Source: Hondaea fermentalgiana
Taxonomy: Eukaryota; Sar; Bigyra; Thraustochytrida; Thraustochytriidae
Assembly (NCBI GenBank): GCA_014084085.1
Contig: NPFB01000065.1
Location: 87,364-130,106 of the forward strand
Direction: 5' to 3'
Length of the DNA stretch: 42,743 nt
In this document: piece by piece, positions 19,261-30,200 of the stretch
How the letters are laid out: each line of letters begins with the position of its first letter
How positions within the stretch are numbered: position 1 is the first letter of the stretch
Program-made: the position numbers and the translations under genes
The notes under the pieces: generated by a model
Seen by the model: only the letters and a program-made list of their open reading frames with translations
Told to the model about the DNA's origin: nothing
Database searches by the model: none

Positions 19261-19607
19261 CGTGTTGGTGTTCTTGTTTTTCTCTGCCGCTGCTTGTGCC
19301 GCTCTGCTTAGGTGCCGGGCCTCGCCTCGCCCGCGCGTTTGAATCCGAGGCGCGCGAGGCGAGGCGAGGCGAGGTGAGCGGGGCGCGCGGGCGGAGACGC
19401 GAGCGCGCGGGCGAGGTCGCGCAGGTCGAGGTCTGCGGCGAGCGCGAGCGCGAGCGCGAGCACAGCGCGATGCGAGTGCGATGCGATGCGATGCGGTGCG
19501 GTGCGATGCGATGCGAGGAGGGTCCGGCTGGGTCTCGTCTCGAGTCTCTCTCGTCGCGTCTCGTCTCGACCCGCTTCGCTCCGCGCGCGCAGGCCTCGCG
19601 CGAGCCC

Positions 19608-19707
19608 NNNNNNNNNNNNNNNNNNNNNNNNNNNNNNNNNNNNNNNNNNNNNNNNNNNNNNNNNNNNNNNNNNNNNNNNNNNNNNNNNNNNNNNNNNNNN
19701 NNNNNNN
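19608..19707. other. Assembly gap (100 N)
   Basis: Exactly 100 undetermined bases, the usual placeholder for a scaffold gap of unknown size. Sequence may be missing here. It sits between a pyrimidine tract on the left and a purine tract at 19828-19895 on the right. Confidence 0.99.
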
Positions 19708-19827
19708 CGGCGGCCGCGGGCCGAGCCGCCCGCTGGTCGCGGCGCGGCGGCGAAAGTTGCGAGTCTGTCAGGCTCGCAAGTAGACGATGAGCCGTCGTGG
19801 TAATAAAATAAAAGAAATGAACAAAAT

Positions 19828-19895
19828 GGAAAGAAAGAAAGAAAGAAAGAAGAAGGAGAAGGAGAAGAAGAAAAAGAAAAAGGAATGGAAGAGAC
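19828..19895. repeat. Purine tract with (GAAA)n
   Basis: GAAA tetranucleotides pass into GAAGGA/GAAGAA units. It is the complement in character of the pyrimidine tract at 19181-19260 on the other side of the gap. Confidence 0.85.
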
Positions 19896-20342
19896 GAGTC
19901 AAACCAAAAACAAACCACCAAGCAAGGGCAAACAAGCAAGGGCAAAGAAACAAAAAAACGAGACTTGAGTGTAGATACAGCCATTCAACCAACCAACCAC
20001 CGCCCGACCAACACATTTTTTCAAGAACCATGCACGCAAGCAAGGAGAGAAACACGCAAATTGGCGAGGAGCCCAGGCGCCGCAAAGGAAAGAAAAGAAA
20101 GCCGCGCTGAAGCGCGTGACAGTATGGTGGTGCCCGGCTGCGTGTTCGCGCGAGGCGAAGAAAGAGTATGATCCTGGATCGAGCGAGCTCTGCGCTTGCG
20201 GCGCGTCTCCCTCCCCGTCACTGCATACAAGTTGAACCTCGCGGGGCGACTTATCGACCCAAGCGGAGGTCGCGCAAACAAACAATCAGCCCGCCAAAAT
20301 CAAACTTGCCACATACATACATACACATACGTAACAGCAAGT

Positions 20343-20374
20343 AAGCAAGCAAGCAAGCAAGCAAGCGAGCGAGC
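20343..20374. repeat. (AAGC)n microsatellite
   Basis: About seven AAGC units grade into GAGC units at the right end. Confidence 0.9.
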
Positions 20375-20680
20375 ATCCAGTCCACCCACCCGCCATGCAT
20401 GCAAGCGTACGAGCGTGCATGGACGGAAGATTTGAAGGGCCCTGCAACAGCCAAGCAAGCAAGCTAAGCCTTGAGCAGCAGCAGCTAGGCGCGCGACAAG
20501 AAAATCCACCACCTTACTAAAAGTACACGCGACACGACCCGCACGCGGTCCTCCTCCATCCGCCCATCCAACCCGGTCTCTGGAGGCCCGGGCCTTCCAT
20601 CGCGCATCCATCATGGCGGCGCAGCCGATCTCTGCACCTGCCACAGCCACCCAGCTAGAGTAGCGACCCGCGCCAAGCCG

Positions 20681-20724
20681 GGCCGAGCCGAGCCGAGCCG
20701 AGCCGAGCCGAGCCGAGCCGAGCC
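20681..20724. repeat. (GCCGA)n microsatellite
   Basis: Eight to nine tandem copies of the 5-bp unit. Confidence 0.93.
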
Positions 20725-21004
20725 TGAGCTCGCGCAATCCGCGGCCTCCTCAGCAGGCGACACAAGCGAGTGAGCAGCAAGCAACCAAGCAACCGAGCAA
20801 CCAAGCAAGCCCAAGCGCACAAGTGAGCTCGCCGTTTGTCGCCCGTTTCGCGCGCGAGAGAAGTAGGTAGTAGTGATAAGTTGGAGTCCGGGTTCACCGC
20901 CTTCGACCCCGTCGCTGTGTCGGTGCGCGAATCGATCGCCACCCGGCAAGCGACTTGAGGTTGTTCCAAGCAAGCTTGAAGATGAGCGAGCGAGCCTCCC
21001 GAGT

Positions 21005-21029
21005 CTTGCTTGCTTGCTTGCTTGCTTGC
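21005..21029. repeat. (TTGC)n microsatellite
   Basis: About six copies of TTGC, the same unit as at 6688-6728. Confidence 0.9.
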
Positions 21030-22783
21030 CGGCCTCGCGCGCGTTGCGAGCCTAGGTTGGATAGGATAGCAGGTTGATTGCTTCCTGCGTGCCCCCATTT
21101 TCTTCCTGGCGCCGCCAGCCGGCCCGCCTGCGGCGCCTGCCTCGGGCCGCGGGGAGCCGCGCCGCGCGGCTCGAGTGGAGTCGAGGCGGCTCGCGGCGAG
21201 CGAGGACATGCTACGCGAGCGAGGACGCGCCGCGCGACGGGACGGCAGGCATCATCGCATCGATACCTGCTGCGCTTGAAAACAGTCAACCAATACACAC
21301 CCGCGAAGGGCGCCGCCGCGCCGTCGGGAAGCCCGCCGCCGCTCCGTCCGCGCGCAGTGGAGCGCCGCGAGGCGGGGCAAGGCGGGGCAAGGCGAGGCAA
21401 GGCGTTGTTTTCCATGCCGTGCGATGCCGCTGGCTGGCCGTGCGTGCAGGCGCGGGCGGCGGCGCAGCAAGCACACAGCACGGCGAGCGGCCGCGAGGCG
21501 CGTGCAGCGAGCGCAGAAGGCGGCGGCAAGGCAGGGGCGGTCGTTAGTGGCCGGTGCGGCGCACGGAGTGGAGTGACCGCCAACCAAGCGCGAAGAAGAG
21601 CAGAGCGTGGTAGAGAGCAACGCAAAGTGAAGCCGGAAAGTTGAGCAGAGCAGAGCAGAGCAAAGCGAGCGGTGGCGGAGCGAACCAAGCCTGCAAGAAG
21701 AGGCGGGGCGAGGCGAGGCGAGGCGAAGCGAGGTGAAGCGAGAAATGGGGCGGGCGGTCATGCGGCGGCGGCGGCGCCTCATTTTATTTTTTCCTCCAAT
21801 CCTTCCATTTATACCCTGTATCTTCCTTCTTTCAATTCCTTCCTTCCTTTCTTTTTTCATTCATTCACGTACTGTTATTCATTCGTTCATTGCCTCTTTG
21901 CTCCATTGTGTCCTCAGGAGCCTGATTTTAACGACAGGCGGGCCGAACAAGATGGCGCGCCGCTGCGGGAACTGCGGGTCGCCGCCCCGGAGGATGCTGC
22001 CATCACGCGGGCGAAGATAGGGCGCTGTCCCTTGACGATGCGCGCGAGCTGCAGTGCGCCACTGCCATGAGCCCGGAGCGCCGCCTTGACGCAGCGTGGC
22101 ACGTCCAAGCAAGAGGCTTTGAGCGGTGGGGGACTTGTGGAGACCCGTGTGGGCTCGTTGGCACCACAATGCCAGCCAGTCCCGCGCCGTCACGGTGCCC
22201 TTCACTCGCTGCTGCAGCTGCTGCTGCAGCTGCTTGCAGTTGGTTGCCGCCGTTCAGGTTGTGTGTCGCGCTTAGTCGGGCTGGTAGTGCAGCAGAGAAG
22301 CGAGACGCCGGCGCGTGCACAGACGGCTAGCCACCAGCGAGCGACTACAGAGCAGAGCGCGGTCGAATTTGCGTACCGTCCGAGGCGGCTCGCGAGCGAG
22401 CTCGAGGCGCGAGAGGCAGGTATACGCAGCCAGCAGGCAGACAGGCAGCCAGGCGCAGTCAGAGAACAGCTGGCTGGCGAGCGAGGCGGTTGGTTGCGGT
22501 GGCAGAGACTCAAGAAATTGAAAAAAAAAAAGGCGGTCCCCGCAGCTTCCATAACGAGGGGGCCGAAAGCGGCGCGCCATCTTGGTTTCCTTTTTTCTTT
22601 TTCTTTTTCTTTTTCTTTCTGTTTCTTTTCTTTTCTACCACCATTCCTTTTCCCCCTGTTTCTTTTCACTTTTCTTTTATTTGCACGACAAGTTCGAAAG
22701 CAGCGGCCATACGACGGACGCGCGACCGCCTTGATGATTCGATCGTCACGCGCCGGCGGCTGGCTGGCTGCCCGGCGGGCTGG

Positions 22784-22813
22784 TTCGCATTCGCATTCGC
22801 ATTCGCATTCGCA
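22784..22813. repeat. (TTCGCA)n hexanucleotide repeat
   Basis: Five copies of a 6-bp unit in the gene-free region. Confidence 0.88.
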
Positions 22814-24209
22814 AGCGCAGGCGCAAGGCCGCGGACGCGGACGCGGAGTAGCGGAGAAACGGAGGGGAGGAGGAGCTGCAGGAGGAGGAGGAGGACGCGC
22901 CGGCGCCTTGCGAAAAAGACCAGCCTTGGCAGGCATCTGGCGAGAGCCAGGACCGCGACCAGGCCAGCGTGACGAGACCAGAACAGACTCCGCTCCGTCG
23001 CGCTGCGTCGCGCTGCGCTGCGCTGGGCTGGGCTCCAAACGTAATAACTCTCGCTCGCTTGCTGTCTGGCTGGCTGGCTGGCTGAAGGCGCCATGAACGC
23101 AAGATGAGCGTCGAGCAAGCAGCAGCAGGCAGCAGGCCGGCCTTTCGTCACGCCCCCGCGGCCGGCGTACGCTTTCGCGTAGACCCGTCGCAGGGCCTCC
23201 CTCCGCCGTCCCCGCGACGAACAGCAGCAGCGCCCGCGGCTCTGCGCGAAAGCGGCCGCGGCCGCTTGTTTGTGTGCCTGCGCGCCCGCGCAGAACCGGG
23301 CTGCGGTGGCCGCCTCCGCCGCGGCGACCTGACCCGCCCAAGAATCTCGCGCTCTATGCGGAAAAGCAGCGAGGATCCGAGCGGCCCGGCCAGTTCTTCG
23401 CTCGAGCGGCGCGACCCGAGCTCGGGCTGGCGCTGACGGGCACGCGCCCGGCGTGCATGCATGCACGCACGCTCTCGCGGCCTCGGTCTCGCAGGGAGGG
23501 AGCGGGGGAGGGCGCAGCGGCTGCGGACCCGGGCTCCGGCCCGGGCTCGACTGACTGCGACGGTCCCAGCTGCCGGCGGCGCGTGACCCCGCCGCGGTGT
23601 GCGGCGCGGAGCCTCCCTCCTCCTTTGGCTTCTCCGGGGCAGCGCCGCAAGTGCGGAATCGGCGCATAGTTGACTTGCGCCGTGCGTTTGGGCCACTTGC
23701 GGGGCGGATCGTGTTTGTCGTGGCGGCTGCACGCGCTTGCGAGGGCGGCGGTGGGAAAGTGGACTATGGCGCGCGCCAAGTCGCGTTCCGGGCATTGTCG
23801 AGTGTGGAGCGCGGTGTATACACAGTAAAGTAGAAGCCGGCCGGGTCCTTCTCCCACGCTCCTTGCGTGTGCAGGTAGTAGTATAGGTATGCGCGGCGCG
23901 GACTCATACCCAGTACTGCGCCCACGTGCCGGCCAGGCTCGGCGCGGCTGCGCGCGGCTCGGGCGACGCGTGCGTACGCGCGTGCGCGCGGGAAGGCAGG
24001 CGGGAAGGGCGCGCGGAGCTGCGCGGTGGACCGCCCGCCCGCACCGCGAGCGAGCGAGCGCGTCGTACCGCATCGCATCGCGCGGGGATTTGAAAAATCG
24101 ATCGAGCGCGGGAAGACCGAGCACAAGCAGGACGCCGAGCGCGCTCAGCCGAGCAAGCGCAGAACAGAGGCTCGGACGCGCGAAAGGCAGGGAGGGCCGC
24201 GCGGGGAAG

Positions 24210-27200
24210 ATGGTGCGTCTGCGCGGAGGGTCGCGCGGCGCCGGAAGCTCCTCGGCATCCTCCGGAAGCGCGTCTGCAGGTGCGGGCGCAAGAGCGTCCA
24301 CGGCGGTGTCCACGCACAATGAAAAGAAGGACTCCGCCCTCGCCGTGCTTCGCAGAAACATGTCCCGCAACCTGAAAAACCTCAAGCGCGGACCCAAACG
24401 TATGGGCAAGTCCATCAGCAAACGCTTCAAGCGGAAAAAGAAGGACGCAAACGACGAGGGTGCAAGCGAAGAGGAAGACAACAATGATACCCAAACACGG
24501 ACGCCCTCGCTCGCTGCGACAACTGCGCGCACAAGTCGCGCATCACCCACGTCCACGGCCTCGTCGTCCGCAACATCCGCTGCAGCAAGAGACGCAAGAC
24601 GTCAGAGTATGGCTCGCTCCACTCTTCGTCGCAACGAATCTCAAGAGCGAGACGCCAAAGGCGCCAAAACTGGTGTCGGTGTCAAAAACCAAAAAGTAGA
24701 CGACGACGAAGACGAAGACGAAGACGAAGACGACGAAGAGAAAGACGACATCCCTGACGACGCTACGACCAAGGCCAAACTCGACATTTGGATCTCCAAC
24801 AAGGACGCCAGCACCAATGATCGCTACTTTGTGAACAAAACTACCGGCGATCGCGTCTGGACGCGGCCCGAAGGACCAAGTGTCGTCATTATTAACGGAG
24901 AATCCGTCGCAAAGGTCGCACAAGGACACTCCAAGGGAGATGTTGTCCCAACCACGTCACGAATCGACAAAAACAATTCTGTGGAACTCATGGATTCGAC
25001 CAAAATCGCCGTGCACGACACGCTCAAAGGCTTGCGAGATAGCGCCCTCAACGTCGACTCTCTCGCTCGCGCAGACGTTCACAGCATCAGCGACCTTCTT
25101 AAAGCCATCAAAATGGAAGCGCACATCCCCAAGTTTGAAGCCGAAGATATTACGCTTGCCGAGCTCTTGTATTTGCAAGAAGAGCATCTCGAGGAAATGG
25201 GGTTCAAAATGGGCGAACGTGTCAAACTCATGCGCATCATCCGTCTCATGCGTGGAATTCCCGTCGATGATGACGACATCGACCTCTCTCCACGGTCGAA
25301 AAAGCTCCGGGGCGTGCGCATCAGCGACCAGGTTAGCATGCGTCACTTCAAGACATCGTCTCGTGAGCGCCGCAAATCCGACGGCTCGCGCACCGATACC
25401 TCGGACGAGGAAACAGAGGACGACGACGACATGCCTGGCGGCTTTCGCGACGAGCTTGTCCGGCGCAGTGCCCACCCTTCGGCCAGTGACGAGTCAGAGC
25501 CCGAGACCGACTCTGAAACCGAGCTGGAGGCTGACGCCCCACGTGCCTCGACCGCACGAGGAAAAGGTACTGACGACGACAAGGACGACAACAGACGCCG
25601 CGCCTCGAGCGACGAAAGTCTCGAGTCCATGAGCGGCGAAGAAGAAGAAGATAGTAGCTCGGAGAACGACAGCGATGCGTCCAACCACGAAGACGAAGAC
25701 GAGGATGAAAATGAGGACGAAGCTGACGATGACGACACGCGCAAGACTCGCAAAGACGCTGCTGACGCTGACGACCACGATGAAGAAGCCGCGGCATACA
25801 TGGCCAAGGCAGCACGCCAGGGTCCAAGCTTTGTGAACCTTTCAGGCAGCAAGAAGGGCTCGAAAACAAAGTCGAACGAGTCCGACGACGAAGAAGACTC
25901 CAACGCAGATTCTCTGTCCGAAGCAGAAGACGAAGAGGGAACTTCTAGCCAAAAAGTCTCAGCGCCGCGTAAACGCTCCGTTTCTCAATCTTCTTCCGGC
26001 TCATCCGGGTCTTCTTCAGAAGAATCGGACAGCGATGATGAGGAGGACGAAGATGGAAAAAGCGCTTCTGAAAAACAAGCGGAACGTGCTGCCCGTCTCA
26101 AGGCCAAGTACAAGGCTTCTCTAGACGACGGCAGCAGTGATGAAGAGGACCAGGAAGCCGACGAGGAGGTCAAGGACCCGACCAAGACTGCAAAGGGCTC
26201 CAAAGCGATCGAAAAGGACGACGACGAAGACGACGAAAGTGACAGTGATAGCGGCAGTGATAGTGATGCTCAAGACGTTACTGACAAGAAAAGGGGGACT
26301 GCTGCCATTGCTCGTGCGCAAAATGATGACGATGAGAGCGATGCTAGTAAAAGCGACGACGACGACGACGACGAAGCAGACGAAGCAGACGAGGAGGGTT
26401 CACAGAAGAAGAAGACGAAGACGAAGAAACAGCAATCACGGCGTGATCTAAAGGACGGAAGTGATAGCGAAAGCGAAAGCGAAAACGAAAGCGACAAAGA
26501 GGATCGACAAGATGGTGTTGCTACAATGTCCAAGGAGCTCGACGGAGACGAAAGTGGCGACGAAAGCGACAGAGAATCTCAGGTGGACAAGCAGCCAGAA
26601 TCAACGAGTTTCCCGAAAGCAGACGACGAAAGTGACAATGACGCCTCTAGTGACAGTGGTCACAGCCAAAGCGATAGCGATGCTGACAAAGAAGAAGAGG
26701 AAGACAAACGCGAAGATGATGATGTTGTCGAAGACGAAAATGGTCGACGCCATCTGAAAGAAAAACCTCGTGCCAAAACAGCTGCGGGTGAAGGCAGCGA
26801 GAGCGAAAGCGAAAGCGAAAGCGGCAGCGACAGTGAGAACGACAGCGACAAGGATGCCAGTGCTGACGAGGAACATGCTGCCTCTCGCCACGAATCTGGC
26901 CATACCAATACCAAAACCAAGACTGATGCGGCCAATGATGATGAAGAAGACGCTGATCACGCAGGCCTTGTTCCCATGGCATTTGGTTCCGATTCAGAGG
27001 ATTCCTCGGAGCAAAGTTCTGTGGCATCACAAGCCGAGAAGTTTAAAGCTCGAGGGAATCTCGAATCCGATTCCGACATTGACGACGATGGCGCTCACGA
27101 ACAACTCGCAACGCGAACTTCCCCGCGTTCTCTTTCAAAGGGAGGTTCTTTTTCACGTCGCAAACACCGCCGTCGGCGCTCGACCGAGAGCCTTTCTTTC

Positions 27201-30200
27201 TCAGAGGATGAAGCTGAAGACGCGAATATGTCGCGCCCAACGCGCACGCGAAGAACTTCTAGTGGTGCTTCTTCATCAACATACTCGAAAGCGAACAGGC
27301 GGTCTCCACGCGGTCCACCTGGATCTCTTGCCAACTTGCTTGCCGCCATTGACAGCGAAGACGAGGGAGAGGAAGATGATGGTGAGCACGGAAATGAGTC
27401 ACACACCAACGACGCAATGAGCGCCTCATCAAAGAGCACTCGCGGACCCCCTCGGCGTCGAAAGCTCGTCGGCTATCTTTCGCAGACGGATGCATCCAGC
27501 GTGGGTACGAGCGGGCGACGTCGCTCACGCATCTTGTCCATGACCAGCACTGAACCCGAAAGTGGTCAGGAGCGCGGCTACGGAAGCAGCGCTGGCCTCA
27601 TGTATGGCAGTGCTGACGATGACGACGACGATGATGACGAAGTGAGCTTTACGGGAGATTGGGACAATCGACTTTTGGCTGCACTTCATGGAGTTGATGC
27701 CCCTCCCATGCACAAATCGTCTCGTCTCGTCTCGTATGGAAGCGACAATGATGATGCCCGATGGGCCACTGGCTCGGATGTGGACGAGAGTGACGGCGAT
27801 GGTCTTTCCAGCGGTCTCGATACCGACACAGCCGGTGGAGCTAAATCATCTCCTCAACGTCGATCGAGCTACAAACGCCAAAATTCCTCCTCGCCCAAAG
27901 ATTTGCCGTCTCGCTCCTCTGGTCGCAGCGTTGATTACCAACAGAAAGGCGCTGCAATTCGAAACTCGGAGGATGTCTCGCATAGGGCTCAGACCGTCGG
28001 CGAGGAGGACGTCGAATCCAAGGATTTAAGCGAAGATTCGGACGAGGCGCGCGAGCGCAAGCTCCATCGCGTGCTTACGGGCGGGTCTTCGCAGCCCCAC
28101 GAAATTTCGCATCTTCGCAAGTTTCGCGCCGCTGCTTGGGCAGCTGCCTTTGCTGCGCGCTCTCGCAGTCCTTCTACGGGTCAAGATGTGGATCGCGCGC
28201 AAGAGGGTATCAAATCTATTGGTGGCAGAAGCAACGTGGACACCACCGTTGCTGGACCCGAGCACGCTGCTCAAAAGCCAATGGCGAGCCCTACCGAAGG
28301 CGGCACGAGGGCCAAAGAAGAGACCCCGTCTCCATTGGGCCCGTCGCCGCGATCCGCGCAGGATCCTCTGTCTCGAACGGCGCTCGGTCGATCCACCGCA
28401 AAACCGCCCACCACATTGGATCTTATTACCAAGGCCCGCGATGGCCTGCGCTCTGCATCGCATACGCCTCGTTCGGCGTCAAGCGCTATTTCGTCCGGAT
28501 CGAGTCTGCTGTCATCATCACGCGATCCATCTCCCTTGCATGCCGCTGTGGCCTCTGCTGGGGCGCAGCGAGCGCTCGACGCCAAGGCCTATCTGGACGA
28601 CCAGGAACGCAAGGCCAAGGGTTCCCCCGAACTCAACGACAACTCATCGTTGCCTGACGTTGACGTTCCCGAAGAAGACGATTCCGAAGTTGACGACATT
28701 TCCCTGAACCCGGTTGTACTCGATTCTGGCGACGACATGGACAACAGTAGTACAGACGGCGAAGAGGATTCGCAGGAAGACGAGTCCGTCGGCGATAATG
28801 AGCTCAGCAAGAATCTGGGACCACGTCGATCTTCTCCCAAACCTCTTCCCTCTTCGCTTCTTGCGTCGTCCGAGCCTGGGAACCTGTCTGAAGATGACCA
28901 AGGTGAGCAAACACGCGCGGCGCGTGCCTCAACTGCGACCTCTGTACCGTCGTCGCGACGCCCATCTCTTCTTCCTTCGGCTTTTACGCACGACAATGAT
29001 CTCGAAGAAGATGCTGATGACGAAGATCTTGACGAAGAGGTGGACGAGGAACCCTTGGCAGTCGCGGCTTCAATTGCGCGTCAAGATGATGTGGCTCGCC
29101 AGTCCCATCGCCGAGGATCGCGGTTGGGTAGGAGAGACGCTTCCGACAGTGACCTCAATGGTGAAATGGATAATGGCGACGATGACGACGAGAGCCTTGC
29201 GGGTCTTTCTTTCATGCGTCTTCGGAAAACCTCGACTGAGGACCTCTTTGGATACAAGAGCCCCAATAACTCTGACGAGGAGGCAAGTTTGAGCGATGAT
29301 GATGAAGAAAGTGCTCGCGCGGCTGGTCGCGATGATGCCAAGTCCACTGGCGATGGCGCAAGCGACGCAGGAAGCGAATCGAGCGATGCGGAAGATGATG
29401 CCGTCTCACGAATCGACGAAGGCCCTCTTTTGACATGGTCGGGTGATGCCGATGAAACGCGAGGTCGCGGTCGCGACCGCCCTGCGTACTCGTCTGGTGA
29501 CGAAACGCCAGAGCCTGAAGCGCCGCCCAAAAAATTGTCCCAAGTTCAAAAAATGGCGCGAGTTCTCGATGACCGCATCAAGGCTGAGGAGTCGTCATCG
29601 GACGATGAAGATGAAGACGAGCCCAAGGATAAGGAATATGTTGGTCCGCTACTTGGATCGGACAACCCGCAGCGCGTTCGCACCGCATCAGAAATCGAAG
29701 AGGATGACTATCTGAGACTTGAGGAGCTTCGTGATGAGGCACGACGCCTGCGACGACAGGAAAAGGAAGACCTGGCTCGTCAGGAACGTGTCAATAGCAA
29801 CACCGAAAGTATCAATACGCATTCTCTGGAAAACACGAGCGACGATGATTCCGCGTTGCGAATGAGCAGCATCGAATCGTCTGTGGCTGGCGATCAAGGT
29901 GCCGGCGAGCAAGAGACTGAGGACGCGTCAATCAAGTATAGCCCTGATTTGGCTCGCGACCGGTCTCTTTCACGTTCCCAAGATGGAGGTGATCGTAGCG
30001 TGGCTCAGAGCACGGGTGATCAAGAGCATGAAGACTACGCTGCACAACAGTCGGCTGCGCATCAGCTCCAAGAGTCAGACGATGACGAAGAAGAAGAAGA
30101 GGTCCAGCCCCGGAAACGCATTTTACCTTCCACTCTCCGCTATCCACTCTCTGCATCTGAAGAGGAGGATAGCGCGAGCAGTTCAGATGACGAGGACCAT

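Larger units (their letters stand above)
18291..24209. other. 5.9-kb gene-free region rich in simple repeats
   Basis: No open frame here has protein-like composition; all long ones are Arg/Ala/Ser-rich shadows of GC-rich or simple-sequence DNA. The region lies between two divergent genes, so both promoters are somewhere in it. It contains many unrelated short tandem repeats, purine and pyrimidine tracts, one assembly gap, and several consensus-like splice donors and acceptors on the plus strand (donors at 18879, 19374, 21733; acceptor AGs ending at 18649, 19311, 21917). It could hold long 5' leaders, non-coding transcripts or exons too short to see. Confidence 0.7.

Noticed and set aside
22086..23096. 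336-codon plus-strand frame in the gene-free region
   Set aside because: It opens with a non-standard composition, includes Leu/Arg/Phe runs from pyrimidine tracts, and matches no family.
23889..24209. In-frame ATG 107 codons upstream of the giant gene's chosen start
   Set aside because: The extension is Arg/Ala-rich and resembles the surrounding non-coding GC-rich DNA. It cannot be excluded without transcript data.
23354..24556. 400-codon minus-strand frame overlapping the start of the giant gene
   Set aside because: It is Arg/Ala/Ser noise antisense to a better frame; GC-rich DNA leaves many frames open.
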